A DNA stretch of 64,000 nt from Arenicola marina (taxonomy: Eukaryota > Annelida > Polychaeta > Arenicolidae), in contig OZ025255.1 of the NCBI GenBank assembly GCA_964019135.1, positions 8,556,001 to 8,620,000 on the forward strand. The letters run 5' to 3'. The notes below the pieces were generated by a model that searched no databases, was not told where the DNA came from, and saw nothing but the letters and a program-made list of their open reading frames with translations. A program made the position numbers and the translations under genes. Positions 22,606 through 34,200 of this stretch are shown here, one piece after another; position 1 is the first letter of the stretch; every line of letters starts with the position of its first letter.

Positions 22606-23083
22606 ATACATGTATTATCCTATTATATCCTGAATGTATTTCTTTGTTTTACTTGTATTGAATTGAATGCAAGGGTTCTAGGGGCCAGGGTATTAGCCGG
22701 GTTTTTTTTGCCAGCCAAAAGCGTTCCCCCGCCCCTTGGATCCTCCACTGGGCTACAAACTGTATCTTTTCTATGTATTTCGTCAGAGAACCCAACTTTT
22801 ACAATTACTTTCGTTTCTGTGACTACGCCCTGAAGACATCTTACCGAACACGTCTCTTCGACGTGTTACTGAAGATGTCTTTTAGACGTCTTCCTCCCGT
22901 CTCTTCGACGTGTTACTGAAGACGTCTTTTAGACTTCTTCTTTAACACGTCATCAAGACGTCCAAAAAAGACGTCGTGCTGACTTCCACCTGGGACCAGC
23001 TGAAGACTGGTTTCCGACGACTGAAATTGACGTCTTTGGGACGTCTTACCGACCAGAGTGTGCCGACTGGGACCTTTTTCTGA

Positions 23084-23929
23084 GACGCATATTATCACTC
23101 TCTCTTTGACTGATGCTAACAAGGAGAGTTACTAACCCGTTCACATCTTTCTTGGTGCAAAGATTGCCAAAAGTGTCATTTAAATTTAAATCAAACGCAG
23201 CATGTATACACGACTTAAATTCGCTCCTTAATTCTTCTTTCCATCGGAACAACGGACATTTTTCTTTGTGTGATCTGCCTGCATGTGTATAAACAGGTGT
23301 AACGACTTCCGCACCACGTGCGTTGCGTTGGATTGAACAGTGAACAGGAAAATGACTTGTATTACATATAGTTTGATTGTTAGTGTTTAGCACTTCAAAA
23401 AGCGCAATACTTTCGAATATTTCAGTTGATCTCAATATATAATCTACAACACTGCAACCGTTTGTTATAATTGTATATTCCCTCCCTAGATCACCTTTGC
23501 AACGGCCGTTCATTACGTGAATACCAAATGTTACACACAATTGTAACAAGGACTTGCCAAAGTTATTTAACACTGTGTCTTTCGACACATGTGGTTGTTC
23601 AAAGTCATCTGCAACATACCAATTCATTCCCTTCATGTGTTCCACGCTGTCATCAACAGAATCATTCTCCATGCTAATTCTAGCATTAAGATCACCCATA
23701 ATCCTCACATCACCACCTGGGTATACATAACGTATTTCGACTAGTATATCAAACAGTATTTCTACGCCATTTGGTTCATTCGATGTGTGAAAATAATCAG
23801 TTGCACCTTCTGGCGGGAGATACGTACTAATCAAAATCACATCATTTTTCAGAGATGACACATTTGATGTTATTCTTAAGATTACCCCATATAGAAAGTC
23901 ACTGCAGATCCGAGTGACTCCCTTTGCAA
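23084..23929 (-). mobile_element. Old LINE, piece 2: endonuclease second half
   Basis: The minus-strand reading starts GVTRICSDFLYGVILRI, immediately continuing piece 1. It then carries the endonuclease blocks ISTYLPPEG, GDVRIMGDLNARI, GSVVDYILRS-type (CSVVDYILRSTEIF) and SHFPVHCSI, and ends at MRLRK where the 5.4-kb element begins. Frame is open throughout this piece. The apparent N-terminus seen in a simple ORF call (MRCSMGTSV...) comes from the inserted element and not from the LINE. Confidence 0.85.
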
Positions 23930-25475
23930 TTCGCTGGGAACCAGCCTGCCTGTCCGAAACAGACCGCTGGTAACGGGTATCCTCCATTTTAGAAAGGGCC
24001 GGAATTCCGGCCTTTTTCCTTAGTCGCCAAATGTAAAAAAACATAACTGATGTTCCCATACTGCACCTCATAAGTGTTTCTATATACCTTTACGAAACCT
24101 CGCATTGTAATTTATCTAAGGAAATATCTAATTACGACATCTGCTGACTTTGAGTCTGACCTCGAAACTATGGAAAGCCAAAGTGGAATTTAATCGACTG
24201 ATGAATGCAACTGATCGTGAGACCTTGCGGAGAGGAGACAGTATGAACATGATCAAGTTCGAGATTGCGGGTAGGTGTCAGACGCTTACCACGTGTTTTA
24301 AATTATGAAAAACAAAGAAAACAGTTACATACGTTTGTACGTGCGTGCGCGTGGGTCTTCCCTTCTTTGCAATACTACATTTCAATAATGAACGTGTGTT
24401 TTAGATCTTTTCTAGCTGACCACATGGAGTATTACCGAATTGTACTACAGGATGTCATGTCATTTTGTGGTAAAAGGATGAAATTTGGCTCACATGTTAG
24501 AAATTCATGCCTAATCAAATTTAGTTAAGGGTCGAGGCAGATTTAAATAGTGGACAATGTCACCAATTATAATTAGCGATATCTTGGACTCACAATAAGA
24601 AGGATAAAACTGTTATTTTTGATGTCTGTGCATAGGTTTTTGTGTAAGCAAAGGTAAAATAAGTCCTCACTGGATATTCAAGAACAACGCATGAGCCATT
24701 TCCCTATATAAGGACCCTGCACCTGTTAGTTTTTAAGATATTGAGCATGTTTGCTGGCCTTTGTCCGCCATCGTGAAACTATAGAGGATGCGTTGCACCT
24801 AGATGCACACAAATATCTTCTGTTTAATTCAGCGACCCCGAAAACCTATGCATAAACATAAAATATTAGTTCGATCGTCGATTTGCGAGATATTGAGCTT
24901 TTTTTGTGGTAGTTTTGCCCGTCCAAAGCCGCCAGGGGTAAAGTCGACTTGACATTAGCTAAATTTAAATACAAGGATATTAAGGACAAGTGTGCTAACT
25001 TTCATGCTTTTACCACCAAATGCACAACTCGACATAATTTGTCGCTTAGCCGCTGAACTATCACGGAATATAGGTAATTTTGCCGTTTCGTCAACACAAT
25101 TAGGCTTATAACCAGTAATGACGATGAGGACGACATCAGCTTCGTATAATATTTGCCAAAATATCCTCCTCCCGGCAAACAAATTCAATGTCTCTTTATT
25201 GCTAATCTCTATGTTTCATATGCTATGTGAAATCTAAATTATTATCCAATTTACTTCACATTGTAATATGTTTTTAAATAATAGGACATATGTCCAACTC
25301 ATGTAAAGACGCGTATACAACAATTTTACGGTTAGTTTCTTGAAGATATGAAAATTCATTTTGGCTTGCCATAGCATCTGCACGACAACTGGTGCTCGAC
25401 CAATCACGGAGGCTTAAAAATTACTAGTTACCGGCCTAGTATGCTGCGAGCAGCTCTAGGCCGGTTCCCAGCCTA
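23930..25475. mobile_element. hAT/Mutator-like non-autonomous element (1.5 kb)
   Basis: The insert interrupts the LINE endonuclease between RKCLAK and GVTRIC. The left end TTCGCTGGGAACCAGCCT and the reverse complement of the right end, TAGGCTGGGAACCGGCCT, form a terminal inverted repeat. It is flanked by a perfect 9-bp direct repeat CCTTTGCAA (23921-23929 and 25476-25484). Removing the insert plus one duplication restores an uninterrupted LINE reading. The interior has no transposase and no other coding sequence. An 8-9 bp duplication suits hAT or Mutator-like elements. Confidence 0.85.
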
Positions 25476-26107
25476 CCTTTGCAAGGCATTTCCTGAAATA
25501 AACTATTACGCCGCCTCCAGCTCGACCATATTTGGCGTGTTTCCTGACGCGGTTTTGCTCACAAACAAACCCTGGTGGAATCGTGTTAGGCAATTCGTCT
25601 TCATTAGCACACCAAGTTTCATTGATTGCAACGACATCATACTTTTGCACAAGAGCACTTATATTACAACCCTCTTTCAGGATCCTTCTCATCTGAATTC
25701 CAAGTACATAACTTGAACATGGCGGATAATGTTTCATTTGCATCCGTCAATGCTAGTTCTTTCATCGGCGGCCCGGCCATATCCTCAGCTACTACCCTAA
25801 AGTTAGTTTGAACAGATGCAACTTCACCGCGTATACATCAGTAGACATTTTTCCTACCCGATTCATTGCATATGACCAGCTTTTCGAAATTGAGATAGGC
25901 GCGGTATCCCCGGCGACGGGCTTCTGTCATCACTCTCTTCAGGATCTCGCAGGCCTCACGTGTGCTCTTGGCGAAATCTTCCATGACGTAGTACCCCCGT
26001 GGCTTGTTTTTTCTAGCAGCATCCAGGATCTCTTGCTTTTCCTTGACAGGCAGACAATCACGGCTCTTGCACCGCCGTCGCGCCGTTGCCTCATTCGATG
26101 AGCACAT
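25476..26107 (-). mobile_element. Old LINE, piece 1: ORF1 end and endonuclease start
   Basis: 25838-26107 encodes an L1-ORF1p-like C-terminal domain (GYYVMEDFAKSTREACEIL, EARRRGYRAYLNFEKLVI). 25476-25743 encodes the endonuclease N-terminus (YDVVAINETWCANEDELP, GRAGGGVIVYFRKCLAK), with E of NETW as the expected catalytic glutamate. The two are separated by about 90 bp with stops. The reading continues at 23929 across the inserted element. The piece gives the LINE an ORF1-plus-EN/RT organisation. Confidence 0.8.
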
Positions 26108-26109
26108 CC

Positions 26110-27350
26110 ATTTTAACTAATAAATGCGCCCCCTCCCCCTGCCCCCCCCCCACTCCCACACCCCCCTGCTATCGACTATGGCATGGATTGGGCCAAAGCT
26201 AAATACCGCCCGTCTTCCTGTTATCGATGTCAGCTGAGGCTGGTCGGTAGCTCGGTAGCTAACCCCACCCCCGCCCCCACCCACCCCAGCTCTAACACGC
26301 CGGCCAATGCCGATATCAGCTGGGTCTGGTCGGCAGTGAACAGGCATAAAGGCAATACCCATTGCCCTAACGTGGCTCCCGAGCCCGCCTTAAACTAAAA
26401 TATCTAGAGAAAATACGACCCAATCGATAAAATGTCTCGGCCCGCCCCACCCTCAAAATAAAATATTATCATTCTCCCATCCTCCCTCTTCGTCCCCGCC
26501 CCCCTCCTGGTCCAACTAACAACAGCTGGGGACCCAGTCGGATAGACGGCAAAGCGCGTTGTTTCGCCGAAATCCGGCTGTATCCCTTGGGGAACAGCTC
26601 GGAAATAATGTCAAAATTAACCAATTATTATTACAGTAGCCATCCACCATATCAGACTCGACGACCACCCAAAGGACAGAAGCTAGAAGGTCGGTCAGCT
26701 TCGCTCAAGAAATTTCTTCCCTCCCCCCCACCCCAACTCCGTTCCCGGCAGCGGTATATAGTATACATATTGTATATTACTGCCACTTATTTTACCCCCA
26801 CCCGTTATCCCTGATCGTACAAATGATTTTACGCATACATCCTCATAACTCTGTAAATTTATTCTTAGAATAACCTTTCTTCTCTGACCCCAATGAAATA
26901 AAAGCATCAGACAATCTTCAAGACTAAGCCATCTGCTCTTTTATTTAAGGGAAGGAGACCGTTGTGTTTGGGAGTTTTTGGAGCGAAGAGCTCTGCTTGG
27001 TGCTGCATGGTGTACTTGGTCAAATGCCACATTGGTCAAAACGCGCGTTATGCCCTGCATAACAACAAATCACGCGCTATGCTGGAAATAGCTTTTACCC
27101 TTCTGTTTTATTTAGTCGCTTGACGCTTCCTAATTTAGTCGCTTCCTATTCTCCATAAGAGATGGCCCATAAAGCCACCGATCCCTCCAGAAAATAGAAA
27201 ATTCCACCTTACACACAAAATTGAGGGTCTGAAGAGGTCTGGGTCTTTGCTCCCCAGTACCTGAAACTGGCCCACCCCTCTCCCCGCCATTCGAACAAAA
27301 GTCCAAATTTCCTGCAACCGCACCCCGCCCCCCCCCCTCCTGCACATTCC
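26110..27350. other. Gene-free, C-rich stretch
   Basis: Several C-runs (26130-26165, 26260-26290, 26720-26735, 27325-27340) in otherwise unremarkable sequence. A T-terminal stretch near 26850-26910 holds AATAAA. No coding region recognised. Confidence 0.4.
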
Positions 27351-27354
27351 TAAG

Positions 27355-28200
27355 CACACAAACTGAGTATAGACAGTATAGACAAAAGAAATCTTGAATG
27401 GCTTTCTCGAAAACTCGGAAGTAAAGGCCGGGAGTACCCAACATGGGCCATATTTTACAACATGCTACACCAGAAGATTAAAGATGACCACTATTGTACA
27501 CGTAACACTGCGTACGCGAGGACACTTTTTGAGGACAGGTGGGACAGGAATAACTTTTTATGTGAGGTAGACGAAAAATTTAAAATTGTCAAGCTAGCCT
27601 CAGTAACACCATATGACCGCCCATGAAGGGGAAAGACCCCCTGCCCCCATCTGACTGACCGTGAAACTAGACCATGACAAAGCAACAACCCCCTCCTCCC
27701 CAACCCCCTGAGACCGGAATCAATTTATCCCCGGTCTTTCATTCCAGTCCTCAACAGTCCTCCGAAATAATAAAAAAGGCTCAAGGGAAATTAGCCACAC
27801 GTCATGTGACAGACAAACATGACCCTGAGAAACCAGACGCGTACCCAGAAACTGCCCCCCACCTTCCTCACCCTTCAAACTCAATTAATTCCCACTCCCT
27901 CCAACCCTACCCCCAACAGTCCTCCGATATATAATGAAATGATATAACATGTACTCCCCCATTAGAAGCGTTTTCTTTCAGCTATACGATCTACCATTAT
28001 ACATTTCATTTTATAACTTATTCTGATATGTAATCCCCTGTATTGGCATTTTGATGTACCCTCCCTTTTTACAATTGTTATATGTGGTTATATGTCCCCG
28101 TTGTTGCCTTTGGAGCGAATAAAAAAAAAAAAAAAAAAAAAAAATCTTGAACTATTTAAGGACTGATTCTTATTTGTATTTTGACCTCTTCAGTTTTGGC
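27355..28200. repeat. Split third copy of TTAA MITE interior
   Basis: 27355-27398 (AGTATAGACAAAAGAAATCTT) and 28144-28200 (TTTAAGGACTGATTCTTATT, TTTTGACCTCTTCAGTTTTG) are adjacent in the intact copy at about 2235-2312. The intervening 745 bp is a retroposed insert. This gives the pre-insertion sequence. Confidence 0.7.
27399..28143 (+). mobile_element. Poly(A)-tailed retroposed insert (LINE 3' end or retrocopy)
   Basis: It is inserted in a known repeat, with AATCTTGAA on both sides (27390-27398 and 28143-28151) and a 3' tail of ~24 A after GAATAA: hallmarks of L1-type retroposition. From 27399 an open reading continues from the 5' truncation to a stop at 27626 (GREYPTWAIFYNMLHQKIKD, DRWDRNNFLCEVDEKF), followed by ~500 bp of untranslated-like sequence. 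I do not recognise the protein. It may be the end of a LINE ORF2 or of a retrocopied host mRNA. Confidence 0.65.
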
Positions 28201-28540
28201 AGGAAAGAGCATACAAAGTTTTCAGTTAGACGCTCTTGGCCATAGAGGAATAAATGTACAATACTTTTTCGATTGAGGTCATGAGTTATCTTAATAAGAG
28301 TGCCGATTAAATATTCTCGTTTGCGGTTAGAATTAGGACAGTCGAGAAGAAAATGCATAACAGGTTTACTAACGGCACCAGATGAACAGTAGGGGCTTTC
28401 GTTGCGTAGTTTATCGTACAGATATCTGTTTAAATTGCTAAAAGCCAGTCGCATTTGCGCTGGTGTCACTTGCAGTTTTCTTGAACCCATGTAGAAGTAG
28501 CTTATGTATTTTGACGTATGGTATACGTCGCGTGTTCTAC
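28190..28540 (-). mobile_element. LINE ORF2 C-terminal fragment
   Basis: It encodes QMRLAFSNLNRYLYDKLRNE, CSSGAV...HFLLDCP and LIGTLIKITHDLN. This is the cysteine/histidine C-terminal module that follows RT in many CR1-like LINEs of invertebrates. RT itself is missing; the copy is 5'-truncated and its 3' end lies in the MITE remnant. Confidence 0.65.
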
Positions 28541-28550
28541 TTCCGGCCTG

Positions 28551-31112
28551 GCATTTTGGGGACAAACAAACGAACACGTATTTTTTGTTCAGTGCGCAGC
28601 CTGACTCGCACCCTGCGTAACAATGGATACCGCGCGCAGAGGGCTGTCATACTAGTTACGACATAAAACGCGGAACCAGGCAAGCAGCGCGGCCGGCGAG
28701 GCAAACAAGGGGTGGGTCGCAATTCGTCTTTCTCGCGTTTTAAATAAAGATCTGTTAACATTTTTGTGTCGATATGTTGGTAGATGACATTTTGAACATG
28801 ACATTTTTCATAATACTGGCCACGGTCAGTAAACTAGGCGCACAACAGGTAGATGATTTGCCAATGTTTACACTGATCTGTAGTGATCGGGTGACAGGTA
28901 TGAACAACCTTTGCTGTAAAAATTACAGGGTTTTTTTCAATCCTGAATGCAACTACCATTCAAATAGGCAAATTTCCATAGAACAACGTTGTACATTTTC
29001 TGTGCTAACATTATCTTTCTAAATTGCTTCAGTTCTGTCACATTCATAGTCTTGATGGGTATTTTGACAAACATTTTCTTGCGAACCACAAAATAGACCC
29101 GTACTGTGACTTTTTCATTTCCACAGAGTGAGCTGGCTTACATGTACTTATCGGCTTACCGGTATAATGCTTTGGATCAAATAGATTGTGTAGCATTTCT
29201 AAGTTAAACTGGTGCGGCAAACTTCATATCCAAGAAGTATATACATGTATGCAGTTGACTTCAGTCATACCTCAGTTTAATGGGTCCTTTCAAATATGCT
29301 AGCAAAAATATATAATCTATGCTTCCTCTTTATGGGAATGGTGGAATTAAGCCTTAATTAATAAAATAAAAAGTGTTTAGGTTTTAATAGGTGGACACTT
29401 GTGTTGATATTATTAATTTGTATAGCTGATATGTCTACGTTCAGCTTACTGATAGCTTTAGTTCTGCATAAATCTTTAATTGTAACATTTCCTTTTAATT
29501 TGATTCATGAAATTGCACTTTCTTTTGCTACTTTTGACATAAACACACAAGGAAAGAAAAAAATATTAAAAAATCGTGGCATCTTTAAATATATTTTCAT
29601 CTAGAATCTGTAATTTAAACATACAGAATCAATAATAATTCAGTGTATAACCTTCATGATTCTCTACTTTTTTGCTCATACATTGCATAAACATGATGAT
29701 AATAAATCTAATTTTCTATTTGTCTCTTTGCATTGGATTTGCTTCTATCATATCAGTTTAATCGGGTTGATAACATATGGTGTAAAATAAAATATGCAGG
29801 TATTTCAAATGTAGCAAATACTAAAACTAAGTGAAGTTACAAAACATGAGATACTTCATACTTTATCAAATTCATAATATCTCCTTTTAAGGTTGTCCAA
29901 TTAATTTTGACTAAATTACACCTTTCATAGCTACTTTTGCCATGATGTCCATAAATGAAACATATAATAAAGAAACAAGAGAACAACAAACTATTAAAAA
30001 TATTGATAACAATCAACCCATGAGGAATTCAGTAATATTATGAAATATATTATTATATATATTATATATACCCATTTTTAGACATTCTTATTTAACAAGC
30101 ATAAACATAAAAAGTCCCAATAAAAGGATCATCAATATGTATTTTACATTTTGTTAGGTCAATTTCATCTCTTAATTCTCCTACAGTAATGACAAGTGCA
30201 CATTCCTTGGTTAATAAATCCTTTGTATCGTAATAAATATAACATATAAGTTTTTCCAAATCTCTCAGTTGCTACCAGTATATGGTATTAGATTGTGTAC
30301 CATCAATTTAAATGAAGAAAAGATAAATTTACGACCTTTAAAGTAAAGTAGGACATTATATGGTTTAATAGGATTTAATAATCATCCACTTTGTTCTACA
30401 TTAAGTCAGCCCTGGGTGACAAATATTGTTCATGACATTTGCAAATTGAGACCATTTAATTTAAATAGTGTTTCTTTTTAGGGATGTTATGCAGTCTGAA
30501 AACTTTTTTTTTATTTCATGGACATATTAAGTGACCTTTTCACCTGCAATGCACTGACATCTAAATTGAAAAAAGACAAACAGACAGACTCGCAGACAAA
30601 CCGAACACACCGACATAAATAACAATTAAGTATTATTGAGCTCAAGTGGCTCTATCATATCTGCTCATAAAATCACCCATATGCATCAGCAGTATGATGC
30701 TAAGAAACATTAGATATGTGTTCGTCAATTACAAGATAAATCGATATGTCGAAAACAATAGCCGTTTCCCCATTTTCGCGAATTATGTTTATTCCGCTTG
30801 TCATCTGTAATTCAGCCGTCGGCTGTAGTGCGCCAAGTTTACTGACCGCAGTTATTGAAACGGGAAAATAAAAGTTCAAAGTATCTTTCAACAATATATT
30901 GTCACTAGATAGTTAGCAGGTGCTTATTTAAGTTGCATACAGCTCTAGAAGAGACCCACCCTTTTCTCGCCTCTCTCACCGCGCAGTTTGCCTGGTTCCA
31001 CGTCCTAGATCGTGACTAGAATGACAGCGTTTCGATTCGTCAAGCAGGGAGCGAGTGATCTGCGCAGTGAAAAATTAAGGTCGTATATAACGTCGTTGTC
31101 CCCAAAATCTGA
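28551..31112. mobile_element. Candidate 2.6-kb element with long inverted repeats
   Basis: About 300 bp at each end are diverged inverted repeats: ATTTTGGGGACAA, then CA(G/C)TGCGCAG, CTGTCAT(A/T)CTAGT, GGAACCAGGCAA and GGTCAGTAAACT(A/T)GGCGCAC occur at the left end and, inverted, from 31112 inwards. The ~2-kb interior (29100-30700) is AT-rich without a recognisable gene. It could be a non-autonomous DNA transposon, or two related LINE 5' ends facing each other. No target duplication was found. Confidence 0.5.
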
Positions 31113-31699
31113 TCTCGTGAGGTATCGCACACATAAAACGAGATTCACTTGCATGCCCTTATCGAAACTGGCTACTACGTTCCACATTTGTACTTATGGG
31201 GTTCCATTAGGACTTATTGGGCTTTATACGTTATGACTACAAGGTTTATGATGATACGCTAGGTGGCGGGTGATCTCATTTTTGCCACCTTGTTTCGGAC
31301 ATGCTAAACACCGCACGGTAACTAGCATTGACACAGAGACCCCAGTGAAAGCAACCGGCAGCCTTTGTTCTCCCATGTCCAACTTCATTTTTTGATTGCC
31401 ATCAACTATTTGCCTTACTCATCGATACACATAAAACGCCCAATAGTCGATTGCCAATCGGCTTGAAAGAGGATGAATATTACATTGTGGCAGAGGAGAG
31501 GAAGAAAAGTCGTCAAACATTCACTCCGCCCCAAAATTAGAGTATGTGAATTATGTGCTAAAAAATAAAAAATGGAATTGAAAAAAATGTTCCCAAGGAG
31601 TTACTGGTCACTTGTATAATGTCTTTTCAACACCGTTTGTATCTAAGGATGACACCACCACCACCCATGGAGTGCCGGTGTGGTATGCGCGGGAACGCC

Positions 31700-31884
31700 C
31701 AGGGGCGGATCCAGGGTTGGGGCTGACCCGGCCCCGGCCCCCCCTTTTAGGGCCGAAATTTAAACCATTTAACATGAAAACCGAATGAAAACCGAAACCG
31801 CCCCCCCCCGTATCCAGCATATATGGATCCGACGCTGAAACCGGCCCCCCCCCCACCTATACAGATTTTCTGGATCCGCCCCTG
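31700..31884. mobile_element. CAGGGGCGGATCC MITE (hAT-like)
   Basis: Ends CAGGGGCGGATCCAG and CTGGATCCGCCCCTG are exact inverted repeats of 15 bp. The interior has C-runs. This type of terminus is common among hAT-derived MITEs in animals. The corresponding site in copy A (about 10800) lacks it, so it inserted after the duplication. I could not resolve a target duplication in the C-rich flank. Confidence 0.8.
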
Positions 31885-32269
31885 TCCCCTCCCCCTCCCC
31901 AACACCCCCATGCGGAGATTCCCCCCTGGATCTATCATAATGGCACCGTACGGAACCCACGGAACCGCGGAGAGGGCCGGGGCAGAGAGTCTAATTATCA
32001 TGTTTATATAACGAGGTAAACGATGCGTTTTACAGTGCGGTATGGTGCATTATATTGCAGTGTTTAGCATGGCCCGGTGCACTTTACCCTGGCCCTTTCC
32101 ACAGGTATATCTCATATAAAACGGGCGTGTGACAGGTATACCATACAGCTTTCCTCATGTGTAACACCTGCACTCTGGTTACGTTAGTTCTTGGTGGTGA
32201 GATAGACCATTAAGATCCACATTTATACATTCAAGTATTCCTATATAACACGATATTTTGGTGTCGAAA

Positions 32270-32805
32270 ATGCCAGAAGACTTGGATATAGTCGCCTTAG
32301 TACCACCACCAGCGTTGTCCTTGGAAGGTAACATTGCAGAAAATTGGAGACGTTGGATGCAGAGATTTGAACTTTACTCCGTGCTACCGAACAGGACGTA
32401 AAGCCACAAGCTTTGCAATGTGCAATCTTTCTTTACGTAATAGGAGAAGCAGCATTAGAAGTGTACAACAGTTTTAGCTTCGAAACAGAAGAAGAGAGGA
32501 ATGTTCTGCAGAATTTAAAGGACAAATTTGAGGAAGTATTTGCGAAGAACCTGACTTATAAACGCTATAAATTCTTTACAAGAAAGCAGAAATTTACAGA
32601 ATCTTTCGACAATTTTTTAACAGATTTGAAGGCAAAGTCCAAGTTGTGTGAATTTGGGGGACTCGCTGAGTCTCTGATAAAAGACCAAATCGTATGTGGT
32701 GTATCAGATAATTCTGTAAGGGAACGCCTATTGCAAGATAATGATTTAAATCTGAAGCGTGCAGTGGACATATGTCGTGCTCAGGAGACATTTGAACGAC
32801 GATTT
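32270..32805 (+). mobile_element. Fossil Ty3/Gypsy-type retroelement, gag region (copy B)
   Basis: The same gag module as at 11142-11690 (YKRYKFFTRKQKFTESF, LIKDQIVCGVSDNSVRE, RAVDICRAQE), followed by the same downstream sequence. Broken remnant; almost identical to copy A from about 32375 onwards. Confidence 0.75.
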
Positions 32806-33039
32806 AACATTGGTTGTCTTTGTGTGTTGTTTTTACTATTGTTTATCATGGTTTGTTCCTCCCTTGTACGTATTGTCTGGTGAGTGAGAGCCCTAGCTGT
32901 TATTTTATATCATTGCATATTTTTCATTTCTTGTCGTTCACTTTCTTGATGTCTGAAGATAGAATAAGGTATATGGACTACATAAACACGATGATTGTAT
33001 GCCCACACATTATTAGTAACGCTAGTCTATTCCCTACTG

Positions 33040-34200
33040 ACGTCTAACGATTTTTATCATTGACATCGCTTGCCTGGGGGCCCTTGCGCCAAGATCAAGT
33101 GTAGCCTGCCAGCCTACCACTATAGTGTCACTGAATCTAAAGCCATACTGGAGTAAGTGTGTAGTTTTCGACGTCATCCATATTATCGCTCAAGGGTCAA
33201 GCATAGGTCTTATACAGTTGGGCAGCACTTTTTTCTGTACACCTATCTCCCATTGAGTGTTCGGACGAGTCCGGAGAAGGTGCGGAAAACGAGCGATTGC
33301 TGATGAGTTCGGAGAATAAAAATGGCGCTCGCCAAATTAGCGTCATTCGTTAGCCCGGATGCTGAGTGCCAACCCCGGTATAGGGCTATACAGTTCTCGC
33401 GATCGGGCCGCGAGATTTCAATTTTGGGGACAAACAAACACACGTGCTCCATGTTGAATTATAGGCAGCTATAAGTCAATTTCTTTCCAGGTTTATTCTA
33501 AAGACTATGAGTACCATTTCACTAAACATGGCTGTGGGAAATAGACGTTAAAATATTTGGAGGCCATGAAGCGCAGAACTTTCGGAATATACAAGGAAAA
33601 ATCCGTCTTCACAACACTCGAAAGCTAAAAATAGCGTTCTAAATTTAGCCCTGCACCCGGGCTTTCGCGAGTTCTCCAAAGTGCGAGTGACGTCACAGAG
33701 TTTCACGTGCCTCCGCGGTAACAAAAATGGCGAGAGCAAGTGATCGACTTAACCATTCCGCTGTCAAAATGTGCAGCGCGTGGAGTAACAACACACGGAC
33801 GCGTCATTAAACCACATGGTAAAGGTAAATTAAGACCAGTAGGATGTTTTCGTATCACTTTTGGATCACGAAAACACAAAGTTCTTCATTCTTTGTAAGT
33901 TTTCTGTTTGAAGCGTTGCGCCAACGTTGTCACTCAGGGAGAATCCGTGTGACGTCATAATGTCTCGTTTTCGTAGGAAATGCAAAAAAACGTTGCTCAA
34001 CCGTGTTGTCCCGTCGTAACAGATATTAGTCATTGTGGTGGCGCAAATGAATGAAAAATATGTCGTCTATCCGTTTTGGGCAGCTATATTTCTTAAATAT
34101 TCTTAATTATATCGCCAGGCCTTCCGCAATGGACCCACCCCTCAGCTCCTGGCTTTTGCGCAGGTAGTCTGGTTCCCAGTCTCTCTCTCTTTGCGTAACA
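33040..34200. other. Gene-free stretch with LINE-leader-like segment
   Basis: No gene is supported. 33345-33448 resembles the leader of the LINE at 34-39.6 kb (TATAGGGCTATACAG, then ATTTTGGGGACAAACAAAC). The rest shows only scattered GACGTCA words. Confidence 0.4.

Larger units (their letters stand above)
17656..23071. mobile_element. 5.4-kb TIR element inserted in the old LINE
   Basis: Left end CCCAGTGGGCACCCGACGTC (17656) and, on the other strand, right end CCCAGTCGGCACACTCTGGT (23071) form a short imperfect terminal inverted repeat. Both subterminal regions are studded with GACGT/ACGTC words (17663-17810 and 22830-23045), as expected for transposase-binding sites. The old LINE's protein breaks off exactly at these ends. 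GACGCA lies just outside each side (17649-17654 and 23084-23089), a possible target duplication, though 12 bp separate it from the right end. There is no transposase ORF. The interior holds TACCATGGTA repeats, foldbacks and an L1/Tx1 LINE. Superfamily undetermined. Confidence 0.65.
31130..33020 (+). repeat. Duplicated fossil retroelement segment, copy B
   Basis: Collinear with 10120-11897 and ending at the same point (ATTATTAGTAACG). It differs by carrying the 185-bp MITE at 31700-31884, which copy A lacks. Confidence 0.75.

Noticed and set aside
33768-33830. MCSAWSNNTRTRH reading, reminiscent of a THAP-domain start
   Set aside because: It stops after a few codons and the other THAP residues are absent.
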